A DNA stretch of 64,000 nt from Kitasatospora phosalacinea (GCF_000716545.1 NZ_JNWZ01000008.1:66997-130996), one strand, 5' to 3'; positions 51,253 through 60,623 are shown, counted from the first letter of the stretch. Translations and numbers: made by a program. Notes: generated from the letters alone by a model not told the origin.

Positions 51253-52554
51253 TCAGGCGCCCAGCACCCGGCGCAGGTAGTCGTTGGCGAACCGGCGCTC
51301 CGGGTCGACCTTGTCGCGCAGCGCCGTGAAGTCGCCGAAGCGCGGGTACACCGAGGACAGGTACTCGGCGTCCCGGGTGTGCAGCTTGCCCCAGTGCGGG
51401 CGGCCCCGGTGGGCGGTCATCAGCTTCTCCACCTCGGTGAAGTAGGACAGTTCGCGGGTGCCCCGGTACAGGTGGACGGCGATGTACGCGCTGTCCCGGC
51501 CGTTCGCGGTGGACAGCCACAGGTCGTCCGCCGGGGCCACCCGCACCTCCACCGGGAAGCTGATCCGCCAGTCCGAGCGCTCCACCATCGCCTTCAGCTC
51601 GCGCAGCACCTCGGTGGCCGCCTCGCGCGGCACCGCGTACTCCATCTCGATGAAGCGCACCTTGCGCGGGCTGGTGTACACCTTGTGCGGCTGGTCGGTG
51701 AACCGGCGCTCGGACCAGGCCCGGCTGGCGATCCCGGCGATGGCCGGGATCGCCCCGGGGAAGGCGCGGCCCACCCGGCAGGCGCCCTCCCACACCGTGT
51801 TCGACACGAAGTCGTCGTCCAGCCAGGCCCTGAACTTCGGCAGCGGCGCGGCCGGGCCCTGGCTGCGGTTGTTCCGCTTGGTCGAGCAGCGGTCGGTGTG
51901 CGGGAACCAGTAGAACTCGAAGTGCTCGTTGACGGCCGTCAGGTCGTCGAAGGAGCGCAGCACCTCGTCGAAGCCCATCGGCTTCTCGTGCGCGCTCAGC
52001 AGGAACATCGGCTCCACCGCGAAGGTCAGCGCGCTCACCACGCCCAGCGCGCCCAGGCCCAGCCGGGCGCCCTGGAACAGCTCCGCGTCCTCGGTCGCCG
52101 AGCAGGTCCGCACCGAGCCGTCGGCGAGGACGATCTCGACCTCCCGGATCTGCGCCGCGAGTGAGCCGGAGTCCCGGCCGGTGCCGTGGGTGCCGGTGCT
52201 GGTCGCGCCGGCGACGGTCTGCACCTCGATGTCGCCCATGTTCGTCAGCGAGAGGCCCGCCGCCGCGAGCAGGCGGTTCAGCCGGTGCAGCGGCAGGCCC
52301 GACTCGACGGTGACCGTCCCGGCGGCGCGGTCGATCGAGCGGACGGCGGTGAGGTTGTCGGGGCGCACCAGCACGGCGTCCCCGGCGGCCGCGATCGAGG
52401 TGAACGAGTGCCCGGAGCCCACCGCCTTCACCGGCAGGCCGGCCCGCCCGGCGGCGACCACCGCGGCCGAGAGCTCCTCCACCGACCCCGGCGCCACCAC
52501 CCGCGCGGGCCGCGCGCTCTGGTTCCCCGCCCAGTTCCGCCAGACCTCGGTCAT
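51253..52554 (-). CDS. FAD-dependent sugar-lactone/alditol oxidase
   Basis: A 433-aa oxidase of the D-arabinono-1,4-lactone / L-gulonolactone / alditol oxidase family. The N-terminal PCMH domain has VGSGHSFTSIA, where His is the covalent FAD site, and ATSTGTHGTG. The C-terminal HWGKLH motif is typical of the family. ATG 52554 has GGGAGG about 9 bases upstream on the minus strand, which beats an in-frame start 66 bases earlier. Substrate not readable. Confidence 0.88.
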   Translation of the reverse strand: MTEVWRNWAGNQSARPARVVAPGSVEELSAAVVAAGRAGLPVKAVGSGHSFTSIAAAGDAVLVRPDNLTAVRSIDRAAGTVTVESGLPLHRLNRLLAAAGLSLTNMGDIEVQTVAGATSTGTHGTGRDSGSLAAQIREVEIVLADGSVRTCSATEDAELFQGARLGLGALGVVSALTFAVEPMFLLSAHEKPMGFDEVLRSFDDLTAVNEHFEFYWFPHTDRCSTKRNNRSQGPAAPLPKFRAWLDDDFVSNTVWEGACRVGRAFPGAIPAIAGIASRAWSERRFTDQPHKVYTSPRKVRFIEMEYAVPREAATEVLRELKAMVERSDWRISFPVEVRVAPADDLWLSTANGRDSAYIAVHLYRGTRELSYFTEVEKLMTAHRGRPHWGKLHTRDAEYLSSVYPRFGDFTALRDKVDPERRFANDYLRRVLGA

Positions 52555-52679
52555 CTCCAGAGCCTCCCGCTCGCGCGTCCCACCTTCCGGTTCTACCGGT
52601 GGGTACGGGAGCGTAGCCACAACGAACGCGCAGGTCTACGGCGAACGGGGGGCGGCCCCGCCCCGGTTCGCCCCCGCCG

Positions 52680-53987
52680 CTACGAGTTCACGGCCGCGAC
52701 CTCCGCAGCGGGCACCCGCGCCGCCGCGAGCTGCTCGCGCAGCCGGGGACGCCCCGCGTAGGCGGCCGTCCCGGCCAGGAGGGCCGCCGCGGCCGGGACC
52801 CAGTAGCCGTTGGCGCTGCCGGCGGCGTCCACGACGATGCCGGCGGCGGAGGAGCCGACCGCGACGCCGAGGGCGAGGCCGGTGGTGGTCCAGGTCATGC
52901 CCTCGGTGAGGCGGGCGGCGGGGACCAGCCGTTCGACCAGGGCCATGGCGGTGATCAGGGTGGGGGAGATGGCGAGGCCGGAGAGGAAGAGCGCGGCGCC
53001 GACGCCGAACAGGGCCGCGGTGCCGTGCAGGAACTGCGCGGCCAGGACGAGCGGGGCCATCCCGACGGCCATCACGCCGACGCCGGCCAGGAAGCGGCGG
53101 TCCATCGCGCCGGTGAACTTCAGCGCGCCGAAGACCGCCCCGGCCAGGCAGGAGCCGAGGGCGTACACGGCCAGCACGTAGCCGGACGAGGCGGGGTGGC
53201 CCTGGGCCTTGGCGAAGGCGACGGTGACCACCTCGACCGAGCCGAAGACCACGCCGACCGCGCCGAGCGTCAGGATCAGGGTCTGGAGGCCCTTGTCCCG
53301 CACGACGGAACCGTCCGAGCGCTGCTCGACGGGGTGCGCGGGCGGCTCGGTGCGGCGCTGGGCGGTGAACAGCAGGATGCCGACCACCAGGAAGACCCCG
53401 GCGAGCAGCAGGCCGGACTCGGGGAAGAGCGAGGTGGCCAGGGTGGCGGCGAGGATCGGGCCGACGATGAAGCAGATCTCGTCCGCGACCGCCTCGAAGG
53501 AGTACGCGGTGTGCAGCTTGGGCGGCTCGTCCCGGTAGAGGTGGGCCCAGCGGGCGCGGACCATGGAGCCGGTGCTCGGCATCGTGCCCATGCCGGCGGC
53601 GAAGACGAACAGCGTCCAGTCGGGGAGGCCGTAGTGCGCGCCGAGCAGCAGCCCGGCGGCGGAGAGCACGGTGACGGCGGTCGCCGGGAGGGCGACCCGG
53701 CGCTGGCCGTGCCGGTCGACCAGGCGGGAGATCCGGGGGCCGAGGAGCGCGGCGGAGACGGCGAGGAAGGCGGACAGCAGGCCGCCGAGCCAGAAGGAGT
53801 CCTTGATCTCGCCGAGCATGGTGACGATGCCGATCCCGGTCATCGAGATCGGCAGGCGGGCGATCAGCCCGGTGAAGGAGAAGGCCAGGGAGCCGGGCGC
53901 GGCGAATATCTGGCGGTAGCTGGACAGCACGGGGGGCGGCTCCGTCGCAGGTCGGACCGGGATCGGGTGGGGGGAAGATACAACCAT
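52680..53987 (-). CDS. MFS transporter
   Basis: A 435-aa membrane protein with 12 predicted helices (SLAFSFTGLIARLPISMTGIG at helix 1). Motif A-like GPRISRLVDRHGQRRV lies between helices 2 and 3. It has the look of an efflux or sugar-efflux type, but the substrate is unknown. ATG 53987 has no clear ribosome site. Divergent from hemH across 132 bases holding a large palindrome. Confidence 0.88.
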   Translation of the reverse strand: MVVSSPHPIPVRPATEPPPVLSSYRQIFAAPGSLAFSFTGLIARLPISMTGIGIVTMLGEIKDSFWLGGLLSAFLAVSAALLGPRISRLVDRHGQRRVALPATAVTVLSAAGLLLGAHYGLPDWTLFVFAAGMGTMPSTGSMVRARWAHLYRDEPPKLHTAYSFEAVADEICFIVGPILAATLATSLFPESGLLLAGVFLVVGILLFTAQRRTEPPAHPVEQRSDGSVVRDKGLQTLILTLGAVGVVFGSVEVVTVAFAKAQGHPASSGYVLAVYALGSCLAGAVFGALKFTGAMDRRFLAGVGVMAVGMAPLVLAAQFLHGTAALFGVGAALFLSGLAISPTLITAMALVERLVPAARLTEGMTWTTTGLALGVAVGSSAAGIVVDAAGSANGYWVPAAAALLAGTAAYAGRPRLREQLAAARVPAAEVAAVNS

Positions 53988-54075
53988 TGGTAATGCACGA
54001 CTATCGTCCACACAGCTTACGAAGCGGGAGCGAACGTCCGCATCCGGGTTGTTCGCGGACATCCCGGACTCCGCG

Positions 54076-54105
54076 CACCCGTGACGGCCCGGGCCGTCAC
54101 GGGTG
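54076..54105. promoter_or_regulatory. 30-bp perfect palindrome in the hemH promoter
   Basis: Arms CACCCGTGACGGCCC and GGGCCGTCACGGGTG meet with no spacer. The repeat ends one base before CAGGAT (54107-54112), the likely -10 of hemH, so it covers the -35 to -10 spacer. Confidence 0.75.
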
Positions 54106-54119
54106 GCAGGATCGGTTCC

Positions 54120-55262
54120 ATGTCCGACACGCGCACGCCCAGCCAGACCGATCCGGCGCCGTACGACGCGCTGCTGCTGCTCTCCTTCGGCGGACCGGAG
54201 GGCCCCGAGGACGTGGTGCCGTTCCTGGAGAACGTCACCCGGGGGAGGGGGATCCCCAAGGAGCGGTTGACCGAGGTCGGCAAGCACTACTTCCTGTTCG
54301 GCGGCATCAGCCCGATCAACGCGCAGAACCGCGAACTGCTGGGCGCGCTGCGCGAGGACTTCGCCGACCACGGCCTGGACCTGCCGGTCTACTGGGGCAA
54401 CCGGAACTGGGCCCCCTACCTGGAGGACGCCCTGCGGGAGATCGCCGACGACGGGCACCGCCGGGTGCTGGTGCTGGCCACCAGCGCCTACGCCGGGTAC
54501 TCGGGCTGCCGGCAGTACCGGGAGAACCTGGCCGACGCGCTGGCGGTGCTGGCCGCCGAGGGCCGCCCGGAGCTGACGGTGGACAAGCTGCGGCACTTCT
54601 ACAACCACCCCGGCTTCGTCGAGCCGATGACCGACGCCGCCCTCGCCGCGCTCGCCGAACTGCCGGCGGAGGCGCGCGACGGCGCCCGGCTGGCGTTCAC
54701 CACGCACTCGATCCCGACCGCGATGGCCGAGACCTCCGGCGCCCCCGACGACCCGGCCCGCGGCACCCCCGGCGGCGCGTACGTCGCCCAGCACCTGGAC
54801 GTGGCCCGACTGATCGCCGCCGCGGTGGCCGAGCGCACCGGCGTCGCCGACCGGCCGTGGGAGCTGGTGTACCAGAGCCGCTCCGGCGCCCCGCACACCC
54901 CGTGGCTGGAACCCGACATCTGCGACCACCTGGAGGCGCAGCACGCCGACGGCGCCGCGGCCGTGGTGATGGTGCCGATCGGCTTCGTCTCCGACCACAT
55001 GGAGGTCAAGTACGACCTGGACACCGAGGCGGTGGCCAAGGCCGCCGAGCTCGGCCTGCCGGTCGCCCGGGCCGCCACCGTCGGCGCCGACCCGCGGTTC
55101 GCCGCCGCCGTCCGGGAACTCGTGCTGGAGCGGGCCGCCGCCCAGCGCGGCGAACCGGTCACCCGGTGCGCGCTGGGCGCCCTCGGCCCCAGCCACGACC
55201 TGTGCCCCACCGCCTGCTGCCCCAACCCGCGCGCCCCCCGCCCCGCCGCCGCCGAAGCCTGA
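54120..55262 (+). CDS. hemH: Ferrochelatase (coproporphyrin type)
   Basis: Inserts Fe2+ into the porphyrin (380 aa); actinobacteria use the coproporphyrin pathway, so cpfC is the functional name. The catalytic His is in TTHSIP, the core motif in [10 protein letters not shown]. Cysteines in GYSGCRQY and DLCPTACC are placed like the [2Fe-2S] ligands of the mycobacterial enzyme. ATG 54120 has no ribosome site but CAGGAT 7 nt upstream, so it is probably leaderless. The phosphatase gene follows within 30 bases. Confidence 0.94.
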   Translation: MSDTRTPSQTDPAPYDALLLLSFGGPEGPEDVVPFLENVTRGRGIPKERLTEVGKHYFLFGGISPINAQNRELLGALREDFADHGLDLPVYWGNRNWAPYLEDALREIADDGHRRVLVLATSAYAGYSGCRQYRENLADALAVLAAEGRPELTVDKLRHFYNHPGFVEPMTDAALAALAELPAEARDGARLAFTTHSIPTAMAETSGAPDDPARGTPGGAYVAQHLDVARLIAAAVAERTGVADRPWELVYQSRSGAPHTPWLEPDICDHLEAQHADGAAAVVMVPIGFVSDHMEVKYDLDTEAVAKAAELGLPVARAATVGADPRFAAAVRELVLERAAAQRGEPVTRCALGALGPSHDLCPTACCPNPRAPRPAAAEA

Positions 55263-55290
55263 TCCCCCGAGAACGCGAGGAACCGGACCC

Positions 55291-56091
55291 GTGACCGACG
55301 ACCTGCTGCAGGACCTGCTCGCCACCGCCGTCGAGGCCGCCACCCGGGCCGGCGCCCTGCTGCGCGACGGCCGCCCCGCCGACCTCGGGGTGGCCGCCAC
55401 CAAGAGCAGCCCGGTGGACGTGGTGACCGAGATGGACCTGGCCTCCGAGAAGCTGGTGCTGGAACTGATCTCCGCCCGCCGCCCGGACGACGGCTACCTC
55501 GGCGAGGAGGGCGCCGACCGCCCAGGCATCAGCGGGGTGCGCTGGGTGGTCGATCCGCTCGACGGCACGGTCAACTACCTGTACGGGCTGCCCTCCTGGG
55601 CGGTCAGCGTGGCCGCCGAGCTGGACGGCGAGGCGGTCGTCGGCGTGGTCTTCGTGCCCGCCCGGGGCGAGCTCTTCCAGGCCGTGCGCGGCGGCGGCGC
55701 CACGCTGGACGGCCGCCCGCTGGCGGTCCGCCCGGCCCCGGTGTGGGGGCGGGCGCTGGTGGCCACCGGCTTCGGCTACCTGCGCGAGCGGCGGGTGCAC
55801 CAGGCCGAGGTGCTGCACGCGCTGATGGGCGAGGTGCGCGACGTGCGCCGCGGCGGCGCGGCCGCCGTCGACCTGTGCGACCTGGCGGCCGGCCGGTTCG
55901 ACGGGTACTACGAGCGCGGCCTGGCCCCCTGGGACCGCGCCGCCGGCCTGCTGATCGCCGCGGAGGCCGGCGCGCTCACCGGCTCCCGCCCGGGCCTGCC
56001 CGCGGACGGCGAGCTGACGGTCGCCGCCCCGCCCGGCGTGTTCGAACCGCTGCAGGCCCGGCTGGAGGAACTCGGCGCCTGGCACGACTGA
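55291..56091 (+). CDS. Inositol monophosphatase family protein
   Basis: A 266-aa Mg-dependent phosphatase. Motifs: DVVTEMDLASE, GEEGADRPG, and WVVDPLDGTVNYLYG with the metal ligands; APWDRAAGLLIAAEAGA is the C-terminal site. Related enzymes act on inositol, histidinol or fructose-1,6 phosphates. GAGGAA precedes GTG 55291; it is probably co-transcribed with hemH. Confidence 0.88.
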   Translation: MTDDLLQDLLATAVEAATRAGALLRDGRPADLGVAATKSSPVDVVTEMDLASEKLVLELISARRPDDGYLGEEGADRPGISGVRWVVDPLDGTVNYLYGLPSWAVSVAAELDGEAVVGVVFVPARGELFQAVRGGGATLDGRPLAVRPAPVWGRALVATGFGYLRERRVHQAEVLHALMGEVRDVRRGGAAAVDLCDLAAGRFDGYYERGLAPWDRAAGLLIAAEAGALTGSRPGLPADGELTVAAPPGVFEPLQARLEELGAWHD

Positions 56092-56116
56092 CCCGCCGCG
56101 CAGTGGGCAGACGCAG

Positions 56117-56150
56117 AGCGCCCCGGACCGGTGAACCGGGCCGGGGCGCT
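56117..56150. terminator. Bidirectional hairpin
   Basis: Arms AGCGCCCCGGACCGGT and ACCGGGCCGGGGCGCT pair over 16 bp with one mismatch, loop GA, between two convergent genes. Confidence 0.88.
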
Positions 56151-56191
56151 GGTCGGACAGGGCCGTACCGTGCGGTACGGGAGGGGAACGG

Positions 56192-56377
56192 TCAGGCGGC
56201 GGAGCGGTGGGTGCCGAGGACCGGGTCCACGCCGTGTTCGGTGGCGAGGCGCTGGAGGTCCTCCAGCTCGGACTGCTCGACCTCGGCCAGGAACTCGTCC
56301 CCGGACTCGATCGCGCGGTGCAGATCCTGCTCGGCGTTCTTGATCCGCTGAAGGATTCCGGCGGTGAAGGCGTCCAT
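56192..56377 (-). CDS. Small conserved coiled-coil-like protein
   Basis: A 61-aa protein (MDAFTAGILQRIKNAEQDL), helical and acidic, of unknown function; small proteins of this kind recur in streptomycetes. ATG 56377 has AAAGGGGG about 6 bases upstream on the minus strand. Convergent with the phosphatase gene. Confidence 0.75.
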   Translation of the reverse strand: MDAFTAGILQRIKNAEQDLHRAIESGDEFLAEVEQSELEDLQRLATEHGVDPVLGTHRSAA

Positions 56378-56845
56378 ACGGGCCCCCTTTGCTGTGTCGA
56401 CGGGCACGGTCCGAGCGACCCCCCGGCCAGGGACCCGACAAACCCCGGCGGGCACCTCGGACCGGAAGCAGCTTCCGGTCGGGCGCTCGGGCGGCGCTGG
56501 AGCCGCGACCCGGTGGTTTTCCGTCCCAGGCCGGTGCGGATGGGGCACTCGGCGGGTGGTGGTGGTCGTGACGCGTCGGCAGACGGCATCACGGTGTGCA
56601 CGTGTCCTCCCCACCCCCGGGGCATGGAAACCTCCAACTCCCGGAAAAGTTGCCCGAGTCACAGTCCAAACAGGTACCGGGTGCTCCGTTTTCGCGGACG
56701 GCGCACCGGACTTACGACTGCTTTACCGCGCGACCAGGCAGGATGGAGGCACCGTCGGATCCGTCTGCCAGGATCCGCGCCCGGCGCACCAACGGCCCGC
56801 ACGGGCGAGCACGGCCAGGGCCGCTCCAGCAGAAGGGACACCACC
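56378..56845. other. cutR upstream region with perfect palindrome
   Basis: No gene seen. At 56460-56480 there is a 21-bp perfect palindrome (GACCGGAAGC, central A, GCTTCCGGTC). It lies between the divergent small gene and cutR, closer to the small gene. Confidence 0.65.
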
Positions 56846-57499
56846 GTGCGGGTACTCGTCGTCGAGGACGAGCAGCTGCTCGCCGAGGCCGTCGCCACCG
56901 GCCTGCGCCGGGAGGCCATGGCGGTCGACGTCGTCTACGACGGGGAAGCCGCCCTGCAGCGGATCGCGGTGAACGACTACGACGTGGTGGTGCTCGACCG
57001 GGACCTTCCGCTGGTCCACGGCGACGACGTCTGCCGCCGGGTGGTCGAACAGGGCCTGGCCACCCGGGTGATCATGCTCACCGCCTCCGGCGACATCAGC
57101 GACCGGGTCGAGGGGCTGGAGATCGGCGCCGACGACTACCTCCCCAAGCCGTTCGCCTTCAGCGAACTCGTCGCCCGGGTGCGCGCCCTGGGCCGCCGCG
57201 CCACCGTCCCGCTGCCCCCCGTGCTGGAACGCGCCGGGATCAGCCTGGACCCGGGCCGCCGGGAGGTCATCCGGGACGGCAAGCCCGTCCAGCTCGCCCC
57301 CAAGGAGTTCGCCGTCCTGGAGGTCCTGATGCGGGCCGGCGGCGCCGTGGTCTCCGCCGAGCAGCTGCTGGAGAAGGCCTGGGACGAGCACACCGACCCG
57401 TTCACCAACGTGGTCCGCGTCACCGTGATGACGCTGCGCCGCAAGCTCGGGGACCCGCCGGTGATCGTCACCGTGCCCGGCTCCGGCTACCGGGTGTGA
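56846..57499 (+). CDS. cutR: Response regulator CutR
   Basis: A 217-aa OmpR-type regulator. The receiver (VRVLVVEDEQLLAEAVATGL; phospho-Asp in VVVLDRDLPL) is followed by a winged helix (VVSAEQLLEKAWDEHTDP, VPGSGYRV). The sequence is very close to CutR of Streptomyces. GTG 56846 follows AGAAGGGA. The CutS gene starts 43 bases later. CutRS has been linked to secretion stress and glucose-dependent antibiotic control. Confidence 0.93.
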   Translation: MRVLVVEDEQLLAEAVATGLRREAMAVDVVYDGEAALQRIAVNDYDVVVLDRDLPLVHGDDVCRRVVEQGLATRVIMLTASGDISDRVEGLEIGADDYLPKPFAFSELVARVRALGRRATVPLPPVLERAGISLDPGRREVIRDGKPVQLAPKEFAVLEVLMRAGGAVVSAEQLLEKAWDEHTDPFTNVVRVTVMTLRRKLGDPPVIVTVPGSGYRV

Positions 57500-57542
57500 C
57501 CCGCACCCCCGAAACACCCGCCAGCTGAGAGGACTTCCGGCC

Positions 57543-58844
57543 ATGACCACCCCGCCACTCCCCGGCGGGGCCCCCGGCACGCCCGCCCCGGGCCCGGACC
57601 AGGTGCCCCCGCGACCGACGCACCCCCCGCGCCGCTCCGACCGCGACCGCGCCGACGACACCTACCACCCCGGCGACGGCCTGTTCGCCTGGCTGTCGCT
57701 GCGCCCCACCATCCGGATCCGGCTCACCCTGCTGTACGGCGGGATGTTCCTGATGGCGGGCGTGGTCCTGCTGCTGCTGATGTACTACTTCGTCCGCTCC
57801 GCCTTCGACCAGGCCCAGCTGCCGCACCTCACCCTCGGCCGGGGCGTCGCGATCACCGTCAACGGCGAGACGATCAGCGACCAGAACACCCTGGACCAGA
57901 TGATGAACACCCTCCAGGAGGGCAACAGCAACCAGGCCCTGTCCACCCTGCTGCGCCGCGCCCTGACCGCCCTGGTCTTCCTGGCCGTGATCGCCTTCGC
58001 GGTCGGCTACGCGATGGCCGGCCGGGTGCTCCACCCGCTCGGCCGGATCACCCGCACCGCCCGCGAGGTGGCCGGCAGCGACCTGCACCGCCGGATCGAC
58101 CTGGACGGCCCGGACGACGAGCTCAAGGAGCTCGCCGACACCTTCGACGAGATGCTGGAGCGGCTGGACCGCGCCTTCGACTCGCAGCACCGCTTCGTCG
58201 CCAACGCCTCGCACGAGCTGCGCACCCCGCTGGCGATCAACCGGACCCTGCTGGAGGTGCAGCTGGCCGACCCGGAGGTCTCGCCCGACCTGCAGCAGCT
58301 CGGCAAGACCCTGCTGGCCACCAACGAGCGCAGCGAGCAGCTGGTCGAGGGCCTGCTGCTGCTCGCCCGCAGCGAGAACGAGCTCACCGAGCGCCGCCCG
58401 GTCGACCTCGCCGAGGTCGCCCAGCGCGCCATGGAGCAGACCCGCGCCGAGGCCGCCACCCGCGAGGTCGAGCTGCGCGCCGAGCTCTCGCCCGCCCCCG
58501 CGCACGGCAACGGCGTGCTGCTGGAGCGGATCGCGCTCAACCTGTTGCAGAACGGCACCCGCTACAACGGCCCCGGCGGCTGGGTGGAGATCACCACCTC
58601 GGCGGTCCGCGGCGGGGGCGGCGAGCTGGTGGTGAGCAACACCGGCCCGGTCGTCCCCGGCTACGAGCTGGAGCACATCTTCGAGCCGTTCCGCCGGCTC
58701 AGGAGCACCGACCGCACCCGCAGCGACAAGGGCGTCGGACTCGGCCTGTCCATCGTCCGCTCCGTGGTGCGCGCCCACGGAGGCACCATCGAGGCCACTG
58801 CCCGCCCCGGAGGCGGCCTGCGGGTGCGGGTGCGCATCCCGTAG
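57543..58844 (+). CDS. cutS: Sensor histidine kinase CutS
   Basis: A 433-aa membrane kinase, partner of CutR. A Pro-rich N-terminus is followed by helix 1 (LTLLYGGMFLMAGVVLLLLMY, ~res 60-80), a ~50-residue extracytoplasmic loop, helix 2, a HAMP domain, then HisKA (FVANASHELRTPLA) and HATPase motifs (NLLQNGTRYN, GVGLGLSIV). The loop (SAFDQAQLPHLTLGRG to LSTLLRR) has no cysteine, unlike what I recall for Streptomyces CutS. No ribosome site stands out beyond GAGAGGA. Confidence 0.9.
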   Translation: MTTPPLPGGAPGTPAPGPDQVPPRPTHPPRRSDRDRADDTYHPGDGLFAWLSLRPTIRIRLTLLYGGMFLMAGVVLLLLMYYFVRSAFDQAQLPHLTLGRGVAITVNGETISDQNTLDQMMNTLQEGNSNQALSTLLRRALTALVFLAVIAFAVGYAMAGRVLHPLGRITRTAREVAGSDLHRRIDLDGPDDELKELADTFDEMLERLDRAFDSQHRFVANASHELRTPLAINRTLLEVQLADPEVSPDLQQLGKTLLATNERSEQLVEGLLLLARSENELTERRPVDLAEVAQRAMEQTRAEAATREVELRAELSPAPAHGNGVLLERIALNLLQNGTRYNGPGGWVEITTSAVRGGGGELVVSNTGPVVPGYELEHIFEPFRRLRSTDRTRSDKGVGLGLSIVRSVVRAHGGTIEATARPGGGLRVRVRIP

Positions 58845-58962
58845 CCATCGGCCCGCCCCCGACCCGCCGGTGCCCCGTCCGGGCGCCCCGGCCCGGCGGA
58901 ACTCCCCCCAGCCGCCCCCGCCCAGCCGTGTCAGAACGACATAAGTGCTGGACAGGGGCGGC

Positions 58963-59014
58963 TTGTCATTGCGGCCGAGACAACTTACGGTGTCGTAACC
59001 TACGCTTCCGTAGG
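58963..59014 (+). promoter_or_regulatory. Desaturase promoter with two adjacent palindromes
   Basis: TTGTCA (58963-58968), a 17-base spacer and TACGGT (58986-58991) make a good promoter. Over the -10 and start point lie TTACG-GTGT-CGTAA (58985-58998) and CCTACG-CTTC-CGTAGG (58999-59014), centres 15 bp apart. The pattern resembles TetR-type operators of fatty acid desaturase genes. Confidence 0.75.
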
Positions 59015-59047
59015 TCAGTCCGTCCCCTCCGCCTTGGAGCAACCGCC

Positions 59048-60025
59048 GTGACCATCGCCCCCGTGCAGCGCACCGCCACGACCGCCTGGACCGACGCCAG
59101 GCTGATCCTCGCGCTCGAAGAGGTCGTGGAGACCGAGCTGAACCGTCACCTCAAGGTGGCCAAGGAGTGGATGCCGCACGAGTACGTGCCGTGGAGCCAG
59201 GGGCGGGACTTCGACGGCGTGCTCGGCGGCGAGGCGTGGTCGCTGGAGCAGTCCAAGGTCACCCCGCTGGGCCGGATCTCGCTGGTGGTCAACCTGCTCA
59301 CCGAGGACAACCTCCCGAGCTACCACCACGAGATCGCCAGCATGTTCGGCCGCGAGGGCGCCTGGGGCGCCTGGGTGCACCGCTGGACCGCCGAGGAGGG
59401 CCGGCACGGGATAGCGATCCGCGACTACCTGCTGGCCACCCGCGCCGTCGACCCGGTCGAGCTGGAGCGGGCCCGGATGTCGCACATGTCCGAGGGCTTC
59501 GAGTCGGACAACGCGCACAGCATGCTGCAGTCCGTCGCCTACGTCGCCTTCCAGGAGCTGGCCACCCGGATCGCCCACCGCAACACCGGCCACCACTCCG
59601 GCGACCCGCTCTGCGACCAGCTGCTGGCCAAGATCGCCAACGACGAGAACCTGCACATGGTCTTCTACCGGAACCTGCTCAAGGCCGCCCTGGAGCTCGC
59701 CCCCGACGAGGCCATGCGCGCCATCGCCGACGTGGTGATCAACTTCCGGATGCCCGGCCACGGCATGCCCGGCTTCGAGCGCTCCGCCGCCCAGATCGCC
59801 ATCGGCGGCATCTACAACCTGCGGATCCACCACGACGACGTGCTGCAGCCCGTGCTGCGCCACCTGAAGGTCATGGAGATCACCGGCCTCGGCCCGGTCG
59901 GGCAGCACGCCCAGAACGAGCTGGGGGCCTTCCTGGACGGCCTGGACGCCCAGGCCACCCGCTTCGACGAGCGGCAGGCCGCCCTGCTGGCCCGCCGCGC
60001 CGCCGCGGCCGCCGCCCGGGCCTGA
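59048..60025 (+). CDS. Acyl-ACP desaturase
   Basis: A 325-aa soluble diiron (ferritin-like) desaturase that puts a double bond into acyl chains on ACP, tuning membrane fluidity. Iron ligands: EEGRHGIAIRDY and DENLHMVFYR, with an upstream LTEDNLPSYHHE. The start GTG 59048 has GGAG 10 bases upstream. It stands alone between cutS and a strong hairpin. Confidence 0.9.
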   Translation: MTIAPVQRTATTAWTDARLILALEEVVETELNRHLKVAKEWMPHEYVPWSQGRDFDGVLGGEAWSLEQSKVTPLGRISLVVNLLTEDNLPSYHHEIASMFGREGAWGAWVHRWTAEEGRHGIAIRDYLLATRAVDPVELERARMSHMSEGFESDNAHSMLQSVAYVAFQELATRIAHRNTGHHSGDPLCDQLLAKIANDENLHMVFYRNLLKAALELAPDEAMRAIADVVINFRMPGHGMPGFERSAAQIAIGGIYNLRIHHDDVLQPVLRHLKVMEITGLGPVGQHAQNELGAFLDGLDAQATRFDERQAALLARRAAAAAARA

Positions 60026-60623
60026 CGGCCCCGCTGCGGCCCGCGCCGCGCCCCGCCCGTCGCGGTCCCGCCGGGGGCCGGTCCGAGCCACTCCTCGGAC
60101 CGGCCCCCGGCGGCGTGTCGGCCCGCTCGGACGTACCGGTGGGTACGCGGACAATTCGACGGCGCGCGCCCTCGTCGAAAGGCCCGCTTTGACGGCAAAA
60201 GCCCGCTGTCGCGTCCAATGTGACGAAACTCACACGTGTCCGGAAGGCGGCCCCGCCCCCCTCGATGGGGTGATCACCCGTTCGGGTCAGACGGTTGCGC
60301 TGGGTGACCGGGCGGACCGGTCGGCGGCCTCGGTGCTGATCTCCAAGAACCTTGCCTCGCCGTCGAGTTGATACCCCCGGTACTCCCGTGCGGCCACGGA
60401 CCGTGATGATCGACAAGTTCCGGTCCGAACCGATTCACCCGTACGGTGGACGGTGTTCGGTCCCCGTTCGATCACCCCAACGGACTCCTGTCCGGATGTC
60501 GATTGAGTAACGGGGCTTGAAGTAAGGCACAATCTCGGCCTCGGGTCGGGCACAAGACCGGCCCCCCAGGCGTTACGTGCGCTGGAGATACCCGCACACA
60601 CCCAAAGGGGGAGAGCGAAAACT
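60026..60623 (+). other. 598-bp region: terminator, CRP-like site and promoter
   Basis: After the terminator, TGTGA-CGAAAC-TCACA (60219-60234) is a perfect CRP-type repeat. TTGAGT (60504) and CACAAT (60529-60534) near 60500-60540 probably form the promoter of the DUF4193 gene. No gene is visible. Confidence 0.6.
60069..60112 (+). terminator. Desaturase terminator
   Basis: A perfect 19-bp stem with loop CCACTC, 44 bases past the desaturase stop. Confidence 0.92.

Noticed and set aside
60189..60371. 60-codon frame in the long gap
   Set aside because: It reads through promoter-like sequence and has no support.
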